Below, in pieces: positions 30,449-40,700 of a DNA stretch of 64,000 nt. The stretch comes from Bacillota bacterium (lineage in GTDB: Bacteria > Bacillota > Clostridia > Oscillospirales > Oscillospiraceae): NCBI GenBank assembly GCA_023402075.1, contig JAEXCS010000044.1:1-64000 (forward strand), written 5' to 3'. Within the stretch, counting starts at the first letter, position 1; every line of letters begins with the position of its first letter. Below the pieces are notes generated by a model. It was given only the letters and a program-made list of their open reading frames with translations. It searched no databases and was not told the DNA's origin. The position numbers were made by a program, and so were the translations under genes.

Positions 30449-31897
30449 ATGGCGGAAATTATGAATGTCACCAATCCCGTTCCCGCGCGGGAGCCAGCCG
30501 CGGCCAACCGTTCTATTCCCAACTCGGCTTATGACCCCGGTATCCAGAACGTCCCCAATCCGGGACGGGTCAACCGGTCGGACTCCAACAGCGGACAGCA
30601 GCACGCCGCCGGAGAGGAATCCGGCTCTCTTCCCCTGCGGTATGACTCCAACTTCCAGTCTTTTCTCCAGCGGGTTTCGGAAAGCGGCGACAGCGTCTCC
30701 GCCGACCTGCTCCGCACACTGGCAGGGGGCGCAAGAACCTCCGTGTCCTCCGGCCTGCGGGCGGGAAGTGCCGGGGACCTGTCGCAGATTCTGGACCTGC
30801 TGCGGATGAACGAGAGAGAGTTTTTGAAGTTTTTTCAGGATCAGTCGATCTCGGCCAGCCGCTTTGGCGGGGCATTTTTTGCCGCGCTGCGTGCCGCCTA
30901 CCGCGCCGCTGACTCCCAAGGTCTGCGAAGCGATATTCTGCAGTTTTTAAAGCAATATGGAGACTTTTCCTCCACCGCCCACATCGAAGATAACCTCCTG
31001 CGGGGCCTGAACCGGATCATCTCCTCTCTTCCCCGAAGCTGGGGCGCGCAGGTGTCGGACCTTACCGGGCAGCTTCAAAACACCATGCTGGCCGGGGACC
31101 GGGCCGGAGCGCTGAAGCTTTTGCAGGGCCAGATCATTCCGTATTTGTCGGACTATATTTCCCGCTCTCACGACATGGGCCGTGTTCGCTCCGCCCTGTC
31201 CATGCTGACGCTGGACATTGCCCGATACGAAAGCGGTTCGCAGGAGGGGATGCTTCATGCGCTGCGCCGCCTGTTTGACCACCCGTCTCTGCGCAGCGCG
31301 CTTGGGGATTTGCGGGGGTCGGAGGATGCGGCGCTGCTTCGGATGCTGAAAAATACCCCCTTTGAGCGTATGGGCCGAAACAATCCCTTTGCCGACCGTC
31401 TGGCTTCTGCCGCAGATATGGCCCTGCGCGGCTCTGCCGGCGCAGAAGCGCAGGAGCGGTTTGGGGCCATGGTTTCGTCCCTGCTTGTAAACGAAAGCGT
31501 GTATATGCCTTTAAATCATTTCATTCTTCCGCTTGTGTGGAATGAGAGAATGATGTATTCTGAGATATGGGTAGACCCGGACGCAGACCGGGACAGCCGC
31601 ACGCAGGAGGACGAGGCTCGCACATTGCGCTTTCTCCTGAAGGCGGATGTGGAATCTCTGGGTCTGTTCGACATCGTGATTACCAGCCGCGGCGGCTCTG
31701 TGGATTTGGCAGTGCGCTGCCCCGAGTCAGTGGCTGCCTTCTCCGACGTTATCCGCGCCTCTTTAAGCGGAATCCTGTCGGACAACGGTTTTTCCGCCGG
31801 GCTGGTAGACGTGGAAAAAATGGTCAAGCCCTTGACTGTATCGGAAATTTTTCCTAAAATCTTCAGTGGAAAGGACAGTGTCAATGTCAGAGCCTGA
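30449..31897 (+). CDS. YlqG/FliK-like protein (flagellar hook-length-control-related)
   Basis: 482 residues, no signal peptide. Residues 1-60 are Pro/Asn/Ser-rich and probably disordered, as in secreted hook-length rulers. The middle (~80-330) is helical. The C-terminal ~120 residues (MYSEIWVDPDAD, FLLKADVESLGLFDIVIT, SGILSDNGFSAGLVDVEK) resemble the globular C-terminal domain of FliK-type proteins. The next gene encodes a FlhB C-terminal-domain protein, and the ylqG-ylqH pair of Bacillus has the same order, which supports the assignment. The true function of such pairs is not established. Confidence 0.6.
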   Translation: MAEIMNVTNPVPAREPAAANRSIPNSAYDPGIQNVPNPGRVNRSDSNSGQQHAAGEESGSLPLRYDSNFQSFLQRVSESGDSVSADLLRTLAGGARTSVSSGLRAGSAGDLSQILDLLRMNEREFLKFFQDQSISASRFGGAFFAALRAAYRAADSQGLRSDILQFLKQYGDFSSTAHIEDNLLRGLNRIISSLPRSWGAQVSDLTGQLQNTMLAGDRAGALKLLQGQIIPYLSDYISRSHDMGRVRSALSMLTLDIARYESGSQEGMLHALRRLFDHPSLRSALGDLRGSEDAALLRMLKNTPFERMGRNNPFADRLASAADMALRGSAGAEAQERFGAMVSSLLVNESVYMPLNHFILPLVWNERMMYSEIWVDPDADRDSRTQEDEARTLRFLLKADVESLGLFDIVITSRGGSVDLAVRCPESVAAFSDVIRASLSGILSDNGFSAGLVDVEKMVKPLTVSEIFPKIFSGKDSVNVRA

Positions 31898-32213
31898 GAG
31901 AAAAAGACCCGCCGGCAGGGCGGTGGCGCTGCAATACGGGGCCAACGCGGCTCCGGTGGTGGTGGCCTCGGGCATGGGATATCTGGCGGAGAAGATTGTG
32001 GAGGTGGCGGCGGACAGCGGCGTCCCCGTCTACGAGGACAATTCTCTGGCCACCATGCTCTCCCAGTTGGAACTGGGGCAGGAAATTCCCCCGTCTCTTT
32101 ATCAGGCCATCGTAGACATCTACGTGTACTTTCTGGAATTTGACCCCAGACAGCCCGAAAAACCAAGGCGGCGCCGCGCGCCGTCTTCCGCCCCAGAAAA
32201 GGAGGCTGAATGA
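31884..32213 (+). CDS. FlhB-like (YlqH-type) export-switch domain protein
   Basis: 109 residues. It matches only the cytoplasmic C-terminal domain of FlhB: AVALQYGANAAPVVVASGMG, then YLAEKIVEVAADSGVPVYED, then LAELELGQEIPPSLYQAI-type residues. The transmembrane part of FlhB is absent, and the NPTH autocleavage motif is not present. A start at 31884, with an AAAGGA upstream and overlapping the previous gene by 14 bases, is preferred over 31866. The tail after ~90 is basic. Such stand-alone domains may substitute for or modulate the type III export switch. Confidence 0.82.
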   Translation: MSEPERKRPAGRAVALQYGANAAPVVVASGMGYLAEKIVEVAADSGVPVYEDNSLATMLSQLELGQEIPPSLYQAIVDIYVYFLEFDPRQPEKPRRRRAPSSAPEKEAE

Positions 32214-32812
32214 TGCCCGAACAGTTTGATCGCTATCTGCTCTCCGACAGCCAGAACGAGCCGCTGGCCCACGCCCGTCTTGTCACGCCGCCGGAACAGA
32301 AGCCCTGGCGGCTTCGGCTGGAGGAAACCGACCTTCCCGAAGTGCTGGAGCATGAAATTATTAACCTGATCTCCATGGACGGGGACCGTCCCAACATGAT
32401 CGGCATTATTCTCTCCACCGACCATGCGGACATGATTGAAGTAAATCCGCTGAACGAAGCGGGGGAGAGTCCGCGGCAGAATCTACGGGTTCCTGTCCGG
32501 TTTGAAAGCTTTGTGTATCCCGTCAGCGGCTCGTGGACGGGGCGGCTGCCCATCGTGTGCCACGATTTGAGCTGCGGGGGAATCGCCTTTTTCTGCAACT
32601 TCCCCCTCAATCTCTCCGAGATTGTGGAGGCGGTGGTGCCCATCACTTCCCAGCCACTGATCCTGCGGTCGCAGATTCTGCGCCTGCGGCCTTCCAACTC
32701 CAACATCCCGCTCTACGCCGCAAAATTTGTGGACCTGATTCACGACGAAGAGGTTTTGCTGCGGGAGGCCGTTTTTTCCCAGCAGATTACAAACCGCGAC
32801 GCGCGAAAATAG
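32210..32812 (+). CDS. PilZ-domain protein (predicted c-di-GMP receptor)
   Basis: 200 residues. A YcgR-like N-terminal region (~20-85) is followed by a PilZ domain with both nucleotide-binding motifs: RxxxR (R89-QNL-R93) and DxSxxG (DLSCGG starting at residue 119). Both are intact, so c-di-GMP binding is expected. AAAGGAGG lies within the end of the FlhB-like gene, and the start overlaps its stop (ATGATG), so the two are coupled. The neighbours suggest that it links c-di-GMP to flagellar function or to the surface proteins encoded next. Confidence 0.85.
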   Translation: MMPEQFDRYLLSDSQNEPLAHARLVTPPEQKPWRLRLEETDLPEVLEHEIINLISMDGDRPNMIGIILSTDHADMIEVNPLNEAGESPRQNLRVPVRFESFVYPVSGSWTGRLPIVCHDLSCGGIAFFCNFPLNLSEIVEAVVPITSQPLILRSQILRLRPSNSNIPLYAAKFVDLIHDEEVLLREAVFSQQITNRDARK

Positions 32813-32871
32813 CGCTGTCTCAGAAAGAGCAGACTCAGATATAGACACAGATACAGAAAGGAAGCCTCTCT

Positions 32872-35800
32872 ATGAAACTGAACGGAATCCGAAAGGGCCG
32901 CGTGGGAACGCGGCTGCTGTCCGCCGTGCTTTGCCTTGCAATGGCTCTGTCCCTGCTGCCCGGTTTGGCGGTTCCCGCCTCTGCCGCCGGCTGGATGGAG
33001 CCGTATCTTGAAAAGCTGGTAAGCTGGGGCGTGATGCGGGGGGACTCCTCCGGCAACCTCCACCCCGACCGGACGCTGACCCGCGCCGAATTTGTGGTGC
33101 TGGTCAACCGCGCCTTCGGCTACGACGACGTAAGCGCCACCGTTCCGTTCCGGGACGTGAAAGCCTCCGACTGGTATTACGACGATATCAATATCGGCTA
33201 CACCACCGGTTATTTTAACGGCACCAGCAAAACCACCGCTGCGCCCAAAAACTCCGTCACCCGGGAGCAGGCGGCTGTTCTGCTGGGCCGCAATCTTGTG
33301 CTGGACGACGAGCCGGGCGCCAGCATCGACTTTACCGACAGCGGCAAACTCTCCAATTACAGCCGGGGGCTGATCCGCAGCGCCGTGACCGAAAGGATTC
33401 TCAGCGGTTACAGCGACGGGTCCTTCCGTCCCAAGCAAAGCATCACCCGGGGCCAGATGGCCGTGCTGCTGGTAAACGCCATCGGCACGCCCGTCAACAA
33501 ATCAGGCACCCAAACGCTTGGCGGTGTGTACGGAAACGTCACCATCTCCACCTCCGGCGTAACGCTGAAGGACACCACCATCGCCGGAAACCTTTACATT
33601 ACCGGCGGACTGGGGCTTGGCAACGTGACGCTTGAAAACGTGACGGTGCTGGGCAAAATCGTGGTGTGCGGCGCGGGTGAGAGTGAAAAGGGCGACAACA
33701 GCGTGATTCTCCGCGGTGTCACCGCCCCCACGCTGGTGATGGACAACCTGGCCAACAACATTGTCTCCGTCCGTGCGGAGGGCAGCACGAAAATTGACCA
33801 AACCCTTATCCGCACCCCCTCCTATGTGGAGGATGCCACCGAAAACAACTACGGCTTCACCTCTATCCGGGTGGAGGGTGAGGCCGGAACCGCCCTCACC
33901 GCAGCGGGCAATCTCAAAGAAATTGTCACCGTCACCCCCGAATCCGTTGTCACCGTGGCAAAGGGTTCCGTTCTCTCCCTGACCGTGGACGAACGAGCCA
34001 CAGGTTCTTCCGTGGCGGTGCTCAACGGGGCTGTGGCCAAGGTTTTGAATCTGGACACCGGTACCACCCTCACCGGCCGGGGCGACGTGGAACAGCTTAA
34101 CGTGAACGCCAATGGCACCAAGGCCGACATGCTGCCGGACACCATTAATATCCGCCCCGGCGTCAACGCCGATATCCACGGGCAGAAGATGGACACCACG
34201 CTGGCGGCGGAATCCTCCGCCGACCCCCGGCTTCTGGCGGGCTATCCCAAAATGACCGACGTGGCCGCCACCACCGCCAAGGGATTGATGCGCACCAACA
34301 AGTCCGGCACGCTATACTGGGCCGTCACCTCCGTGACCGACGGGTCCGTGGGCGAGGCCGATCTGCTGAAGCCCACCAACAACGCCCGCATCCTGAAAAG
34401 CGGCAATATCAAGGCCGATAAATCCAACACGGACTATACCGCCTCCCTCAGCGGGCTTACCGCGGACGGTTCCTACTACTTCTCCGCCGTGCTGGTGGAC
34501 CAGCGGGAGCAGCGCAGCCCCGTCAAATCCGTGTCCTTCGCAACGTCGGACGACACCGTTCCGGCCTTTGCCGCGGGTTATCCCTACATGTCTAAGATTA
34601 CCAACATCTCCGGCGAGGTCACGGTGATGACCACCAAGTCCTGCCGGCTGTATTACGCACTGATGCCCAAGGGCGCCACAGCACCCACCGCCGCCGATTT
34701 CAAGTCCGGGTCACTGTCCGGCAATCTTGGCTCCGGCTCTTGGAATATGGTGAAAAACGTGACCGACACCTTCCTGGTCAACCGGCAGGGAACCTTGAAG
34801 GAACTGACGGACTATGACCTGTTCCTCTGGCTCACCGACGCGGACGGGGCAAAAAGCTCCGCCGTAAAGAAAGTTTCGTTTAAGACGCTGGACGGCACGC
34901 CGCCAACCTTTGTCTCCGGCCCCACCGTCAACTCCATTAAGGAAACTTCCGTGGGGATGACCGCCGTGGTGGACGAAGCCGCCACCATTTTCTGGGTGGC
35001 GGTGAAGGAGGGCGACGAATACCCCAAGCCCATGAACGGCCAGACCACCAAGCCCTCCCTCAGCAGCCCCGAAGCCAAGCTTCAGGTGTCCAGCGGCATC
35101 AACGGCCTGAAATCCGGCAAGGTGTCCGCCACCGCCAATAAGGAGGCCCTGATCAATATCTCCGGGCTTAGCTCCGAATCGGCCTACGACGTGTATTACG
35201 TGGCGCAGGACAAGGCCGGGAATTACTCAGACCCGGTGGGCAAGCTCACCGTCCATACATTGGATACCAACCCGCCGTCCATCACACAGGAGTTCACCCG
35301 CACCAACGACACGACGGGTACCTCTCCTCTGGCGGATACTGATATCCGCATTGTTTTCAGTGAAAATGTGCAGGATTCCGGGACCAACCACCAGCTTTTG
35401 GCTCTTTACCAGAAATCCAAGGACGCTTCGGATCCAGAGCAGGAAACAGCCAAAAATGTTCTCGTCGGCCTTCTGCGGGACGATATCCAGCTCTGGTCTG
35501 CCGATGTTGCGCCTGCGGAGCGAGTGGCGGAGCGGACCGCCACCAGCGGCTCCGACGCTGATTGGGCCATTGACTACCGCAATGCGGAAATTACTTCCGA
35601 GGACGGAAAAACCGTCATCACCTTCAAATCCGGTCAGGCCATAAAACTGAAAAGCGGTGCGAAATACTATTTCAAGATTCAGAACATTGCCGATACCTCC
35701 ACCGCCAAAAATATCATCAAGCCCAATCCCATCACTCTGTCCACCTTTACCACTGTGTTCGCCCAGATTCAATTTTCCAGCACAGACGTTTCCGCCACGG

Positions 35801-37758
35801 TGAAGACTGAGGGTGGAGGAACTGAAAATGTGGACTTTGATATGTCGTTCCGGGCGCTCCCTCTTTCCACCGGCAACGCCGGGGAGGGCGTATACTGGGA
35901 CTTGCTGTTCCGCATGAACATTCCCGCCAAATTTGAACTCTATGAAAAGGTGGGTGACAGCGGGGATTGGATAAAGCACACCAATTCCGCCGAGATCAAC
36001 TCCACTGACGGGACGATGTACGGCGCAAGCTATTCCCGCTATTTCCGCACCGGAAACACCAGCTCCTCCACGAACGCAGAGCTGCTTCGGGACGTGACCG
36101 CCACCCGGTATTACGGCATCCGCTTTACCTCCATTAAAAACGTGGACGGCGAGGAGGGCCGGCAAACCTGGAGCGGCAAGGTTGAAATGCAGGTGCAGGC
36201 CGTGGCCGGGTCGGATAAGAGCGCACTTCACAATCTGGCCGTGGGCTCCATGCAGGACGAGGATTTGACGCAGGCCGTCAAGGACGGCCTCGTAAAGGTG
36301 GGCAGCCCTTCTGACTACACCATGAAGCACATTTTCAGCGACACGATGATTCCGGAATTTGTCACTGGCTATCCCAAGATTGACGCACTGGACGTGAGCG
36401 GCTCCATCAGCGTCCAGCTCACCCGTACCACCGGAAAAATCTTTTACGTAATTGCCCCCTTGTCCACCATTACCACCACGCTTTCCAAGGATCCGGGCGG
36501 CAACGTCCCTCTCACCTCCGCCAACTGGGACACGCTTCCCAAAAGCACCACCGTGGACACCAGCCTTTTGGCGTTCTCCTCCGTGCCCACCAGCGGAAAC
36601 ATTATGACGCCCCCCTATAACGACACCTCAATTATAAAGGGCAGTGTCTCTTATTTTGGCAGCAATGTGAACATTTCCCTCCGGGGGCTTAGCCCGGAGA
36701 CGAAATATGTGGCGTATTTTGTCCTTCAGGGCAGCGCCTCCACCATTTATTCCAAGCAGCCCTATCTCTTTGGCTTTGAAACCTCTGAAACCTCCCGGCC
36801 CATCATTGAGTTGACGGTCAGCAACCCCAGCGTCACGATCAAAGTGGACGCCACCTCGGATGTGGACTACCTGCTGGCGGTTAACGGCAACGAGCCGGGC
36901 AACCTTCGCCAGCCCATGTCCAATTACGTTCTGGGCACGGACAAGCCACTTTTCCTGTCTGGCGGGACCTATGCTTCCGGCACCGGCACCAGCGGCGTTT
37001 ACACCGTGCTGGACGCAATGAGCAACAGCGCCTACAAGGACGGTAAATTGGCCGGTTCTGTGTTCGACCGATATGCCACGCAGGAAGCCAAGGACGATTT
37101 CGCGGAATTTATCCGTTCTCAAACCACCACCAGCGGTGATGTGGTTATGAGCGGTACGGCCACGGAAATCCCCGCCAACAGCTCAAAAACCATTAACTGT
37201 GCCTCTGCTATGGTGGGCACGACGTGGTATACCTTCCTCGCCGTGGGTAAGAGCACCGCCGGCTCCGGCGATGCGTTCCGGGCCATCCGTCCTGTGTTCA
37301 ACACAGATGCAACACCCCCCATGATCACCGCGTGCAACTTTGTCATGACGAATACCACACCCATTACTTCTCTGACCGGCATCTGCAAGGGAACGCTGAC
37401 CATTCAGTTTGACGAGCCGCTATACTGGGTGGAAAAATCAGGCGTGAACCAAACCGTTATCCCCATTGTCTCCTCGCCCGGCTCCCTTTCCAACGTCTAC
37501 GCTGCTTCAACGGCCTTTACTCCTTACGGAGGAGTCATCAGCTATTCCCCCGGTACGGGAACCACCGCCATCGCTTCCGCGACCTTCGACATCACCGCAG
37601 GGCGAAACGGCTCCTACATCGTGGCGGAAACCAATGTCGGTGACAAGAGCGGCAACGTGCACACCGTTCCTCTGAACATTCAACTGAAATATGTTGCCAA
37701 TGGCGACGGCACCTATACGCCTGAATTTGTTGTCGCCAAGGACTGGGACGGCCGCTGA
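32872..37758 (+). CDS. Very large SLH-anchored surface protein with beta-helix and FN3-like modules
   Basis: 1628 residues. A Sec signal peptide (to about residue 39, ending in PASAAG). Three N-terminal SLH domains follow (~41-85, 92-150, 155-205; the last has the typical SGYSDGSFRPKQSITRGQMA), which bind pyruvylated cell-wall polymer. Residues ~210-445 are made of short regular strands (VYGNVTISTSGVTLKDTTI and similar) that suggest a right-handed beta helix. From ~460 to the end come modules of ~100 residues with a recurring GYPKM/GYPYM start, probably FN3/Ig-like. No enzyme motif seen. Likely an S-layer or adhesin-type exoprotein. Confidence 0.88.
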   Translation: MKLNGIRKGRVGTRLLSAVLCLAMALSLLPGLAVPASAAGWMEPYLEKLVSWGVMRGDSSGNLHPDRTLTRAEFVVLVNRAFGYDDVSATVPFRDVKASDWYYDDINIGYTTGYFNGTSKTTAAPKNSVTREQAAVLLGRNLVLDDEPGASIDFTDSGKLSNYSRGLIRSAVTERILSGYSDGSFRPKQSITRGQMAVLLVNAIGTPVNKSGTQTLGGVYGNVTISTSGVTLKDTTIAGNLYITGGLGLGNVTLENVTVLGKIVVCGAGESEKGDNSVILRGVTAPTLVMDNLANNIVSVRAEGSTKIDQTLIRTPSYVEDATENNYGFTSIRVEGEAGTALTAAGNLKEIVTVTPESVVTVAKGSVLSLTVDERATGSSVAVLNGAVAKVLNLDTGTTLTGRGDVEQLNVNANGTKADMLPDTINIRPGVNADIHGQKMDTTLAAESSADPRLLAGYPKMTDVAATTAKGLMRTNKSGTLYWAVTSVTDGSVGEADLLKPTNNARILKSGNIKADKSNTDYTASLSGLTADGSYYFSAVLVDQREQRSPVKSVSFATSDDTVPAFAAGYPYMSKITNISGEVTVMTTKSCRLYYALMPKGATAPTAADFKSGSLSGNLGSGSWNMVKNVTDTFLVNRQGTLKELTDYDLFLWLTDADGAKSSAVKKVSFKTLDGTPPTFVSGPTVNSIKETSVGMTAVVDEAATIFWVAVKEGDEYPKPMNGQTTKPSLSSPEAKLQVSSGINGLKSGKVSATANKEALINISGLSSESAYDVYYVAQDKAGNYSDPVGKLTVHTLDTNPPSITQEFTRTNDTTGTSPLADTDIRIVFSENVQDSGTNHQLLALYQKSKDASDPEQETAKNVLVGLLRDDIQLWSADVAPAERVAERTATSGSDADWAIDYRNAEITSEDGKTVITFKSGQAIKLKSGAKYYFKIQNIADTSTAKNIIKPNPITLSTFTTVFAQIQFSSTDVSATVKTEGGGTENVDFDMSFRALPLSTGNAGEGVYWDLLFRMNIPAKFELYEKVGDSGDWIKHTNSAEINSTDGTMYGASYSRYFRTGNTSSSTNAELLRDVTATRYYGIRFTSIKNVDGEEGRQTWSGKVEMQVQAVAGSDKSALHNLAVGSMQDEDLTQAVKDGLVKVGSPSDYTMKHIFSDTMIPEFVTGYPKIDALDVSGSISVQLTRTTGKIFYVIAPLSTITTTLSKDPGGNVPLTSANWDTLPKSTTVDTSLLAFSSVPTSGNIMTPPYNDTSIIKGSVSYFGSNVNISLRGLSPETKYVAYFVLQGSASTIYSKQPYLFGFETSETSRPIIELTVSNPSVTIKVDATSDVDYLLAVNGNEPGNLRQPMSNYVLGTDKPLFLSGGTYASGTGTSGVYTVLDAMSNSAYKDGKLAGSVFDRYATQEAKDDFAEFIRSQTTTSGDVVMSGTATEIPANSSKTINCASAMVGTTWYTFLAVGKSTAGSGDAFRAIRPVFNTDATPPMITACNFVMTNTTPITSLTGICKGTLTIQFDEPLYWVEKSGVNQTVIPIVSSPGSLSNVYAASTAFTPYGGVISYSPGTGTTAIASATFDITAGRNGSYIVAETNVGDKSGNVHTVPLNIQLKYVANGDGTYTPEFVVAKDWDGR

Positions 37759-37793
37759 CAGCTTCTTCCGTATCATCTGCAAAGGAGTACGAT

Positions 37794-40700
37794 ATGAGTA
37801 ACAAACTTTTCCGCAGAGGGACAGCCCTTCTGCTCTCGGCGGTACTGTCCTTCTCCCTGATCCTTCCCGCGGCGGCGGACGAGGCAGAGCCGGAACCAAA
37901 TCTTGACAATCTTTCTGTCAGCTTCAGTGACGGTACGGGCGAGCTGCTTCTCAACGAGAGCAGCAAAACCGTAAGTGCGATTGTCTCTGGCGCGCCGACG
38001 GGCGCGGATCTGACCTATACGTATGTCTGGACCAGCGGCAATACCGCCGTGGCCCGGGTCAGCAACACAGAGGAGACGGCTTCCATCTCTCAGAGCGGAC
38101 AGCCCGGACGGGCCAACGTCTCCGTCACCGTGACCGCCACGTCGGTTTCAGACCCTGCCGTCACAAAGTCCGCCACTGTCAGCCGGAGCGTTCTTGTTCC
38201 GGGCGTCGTCCTAAGCAGCGCCTCTCTTTCCATGAAAACCCAAGAAAGCCGCCAGCTTACCTCCTCGGTATTTGTCCCCATGGTTATTGATGAAACGGTG
38301 ACGTGGCGCAGCAGCAACGAGCTGGTTGCCCGTGTGTCTTCCAGCGGGCTTGTGACCGCCGGAAGCGCCGGGACCGCCGTCATTACCGCCACGGCGGGCG
38401 GTTATTCCGCCACATGTCAGGTCACGGTGGAAGACGCTGTTGCAAACGTCATTACAGATTCCGCCCGCAACGACAATCCCCTGTCCTTTTCCTATGTGGC
38501 CGGAAAAATCAACACAGAATGCAGCCGGGTGCTGGGCTCCTCATTGTCCTATGTCACGGGGCTATATGTCCCCGCTTCCGCAGGAACGCTGTATTACGGC
38601 TATGTCTCCGAGGGCGTTCCCGGCGCGGGCGTGGGGGCCAACGAGGATTATTCCTACTCCGGTAACCGGGGAACCCGCTGGCTCTCCGACGTGACCTTTG
38701 TCCCAAAGGCGGATTTTTCCGGCACTGCCGTCATCCGCTATACCGGCTACGATGCCTCCTCCACCCCCCGTTCCTTCCAAGGAAGCATTGAGGTAAACGT
38801 GGCCGCCGTTTCCGGCATCAGCTATTCCACCACAGGGCGAAGCCGGGTGGATTTCAACGACGATGATTTCAGCGCGGTCTGCCGGGCCGCCACCGGCCAC
38901 GAGCTGCAATATGTGACCTTTTCCATCCCCTCCACTTCCAAGGGTACGCTGTTTTACAAATACAACGGCAGCGATCTTGACAACAAGGTCGCCTCCGGCA
39001 CGGCTTATTACCGCAGCAAGTCCCCCCTGCTTTCCGACGTAAGCTTTGTACCCGCCGACGGGTATTCCGGTACGCTTTCCATTTCTTATACCGGCCGGGA
39101 CACCAATGGAAACTCCTTTGGCGGGTCTGTTTCCATCACGGTTTCCACCAGTGCGGGCAGCCGAGGGAATATCCAGTATTCCACTTCGAAAAACCGGTCC
39201 GCCCGCTTCAACGCCAGCGATTTCAACAGTTTGTGCGAGGATGTGCTGGGCGTTCGCCTGCAATACGTCCGCTTTACCCTGCCCGCCTCCTCCGTGGGGT
39301 CTCTGCGGTATAATTACAGCTCCTCCAGCAGTTCCGGAAGCTATGTTTCTTCTTCCACCAATTACTACCGCTCCTCCTCGCCGTATCTGGACAACGTGTA
39401 TTTCGTTCCCGCTTCTGGCTGGACCGGAACGGCGGACATCTCCTTCACCGGCTACGGAAGCAACAGTCAAAGCTTCACCGGCATTGTCACCGTGGATGTG
39501 GATTCCACCTCTTCCTCCGGGACGCTGTCCTATTCCACCCGGAAAAACACAGCCGTGCGATTTGACGTGGACGACTTCAACACCCGCTGCGACAATGAAA
39601 CCGGCCAGTGGCTGAACTATGTCACGTTCACCCTGCCCTCGTCCTCTTACGGGACGCTGCGGTATAATTACAGCTCTTCCTCCAGCACTGGCAGCACGGT
39701 TTCCTCTTCCTCCAATTATTACCGCTCCTCCTCGCCGTATCTGGACAATGTGTATTTTGTTCCCGCCTCTGGGTGGAGCGGCACGGTGGATATCAGCTTC
39801 ACCGGATACAGCACCGGCGGGCAGCGCTTTACCGGCACGGTGCGGGTCACTGTCAGTGATTCTGCCGCGGGCGGCGTGTCCTATTCCACAAAGCAGGATA
39901 CGCCCGTAAATTTCTTGGCCAGCGATTTTGACACGGTGTGCCGGGAGGAGACGGACCGGAATCTGAATTATGTCCGCTTTACTCTGCCCTCCTCCTCTGT
40001 GGGGACGCTGCGTTATAATTACAGCTCTTCCTCCAGCACCGGCAACGCCGTCTCCGCTTCCACCAGCTATTACCGCTCCTCCTCGCCCTACCTCAGCAAC
40101 GTCACCTTCGTCCCCGCCTCGGGCTGGAGCGGCACGGCCGCGATTTCCTACACCGGTTATGACACCGGCGGACAGCGCTATACCGGCTCTGTAAGCGTGG
40201 AGGTAAAGCCGGCGGCGTCCGCAGGCGTGATTTACTACACGGTTTCGTCCGGAAAGGCCGCAAATTTCAGCGTTTCCTCGTTCCAGCTGGCATGCAGCGC
40301 ACGGGGCGCAGGTTCCTTTGTCAGCGCTGCCTTTTCCCAGAGCTCCTTCAGCGCGGGGCAATTGCGGTATCAGTATAGCTCCTCCTCCGCGCCCGGCACG
40401 GCCGCAACCTCCGGTTCGGCTTATTCTGCCTCCGTCTCGCCGCTGGTTTCCAGCCTGTCCTTTGTCCCAGCTGTGGGCTACACCGGCACGGTCACCATTC
40501 CCTATACGGGGAAAGACAGTCAGGGAAACTCTTATTCCGGCTCCGTTCTCGTCACCGTCACCTCGGACGCCAAAGCAAGCTCCTTTACCGACATGGGGAG
40601 CTATACCTGGGCCTCCTCCTCCGTGGAATATCTCTATTCCGCCGGAGTGGTAAACGGCACGGGCGGCGGCGCATTTTCTCCCGGCGTGTCCATTACCCGG

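Noticed and set aside
32813..32871. A CsrA site or c-di-GMP riboswitch in the leader of the first SLH gene
   Set aside because: The only GGA is in the Shine-Dalgarno and no hairpin presents it; the gap is too short for a GEMM riboswitch.
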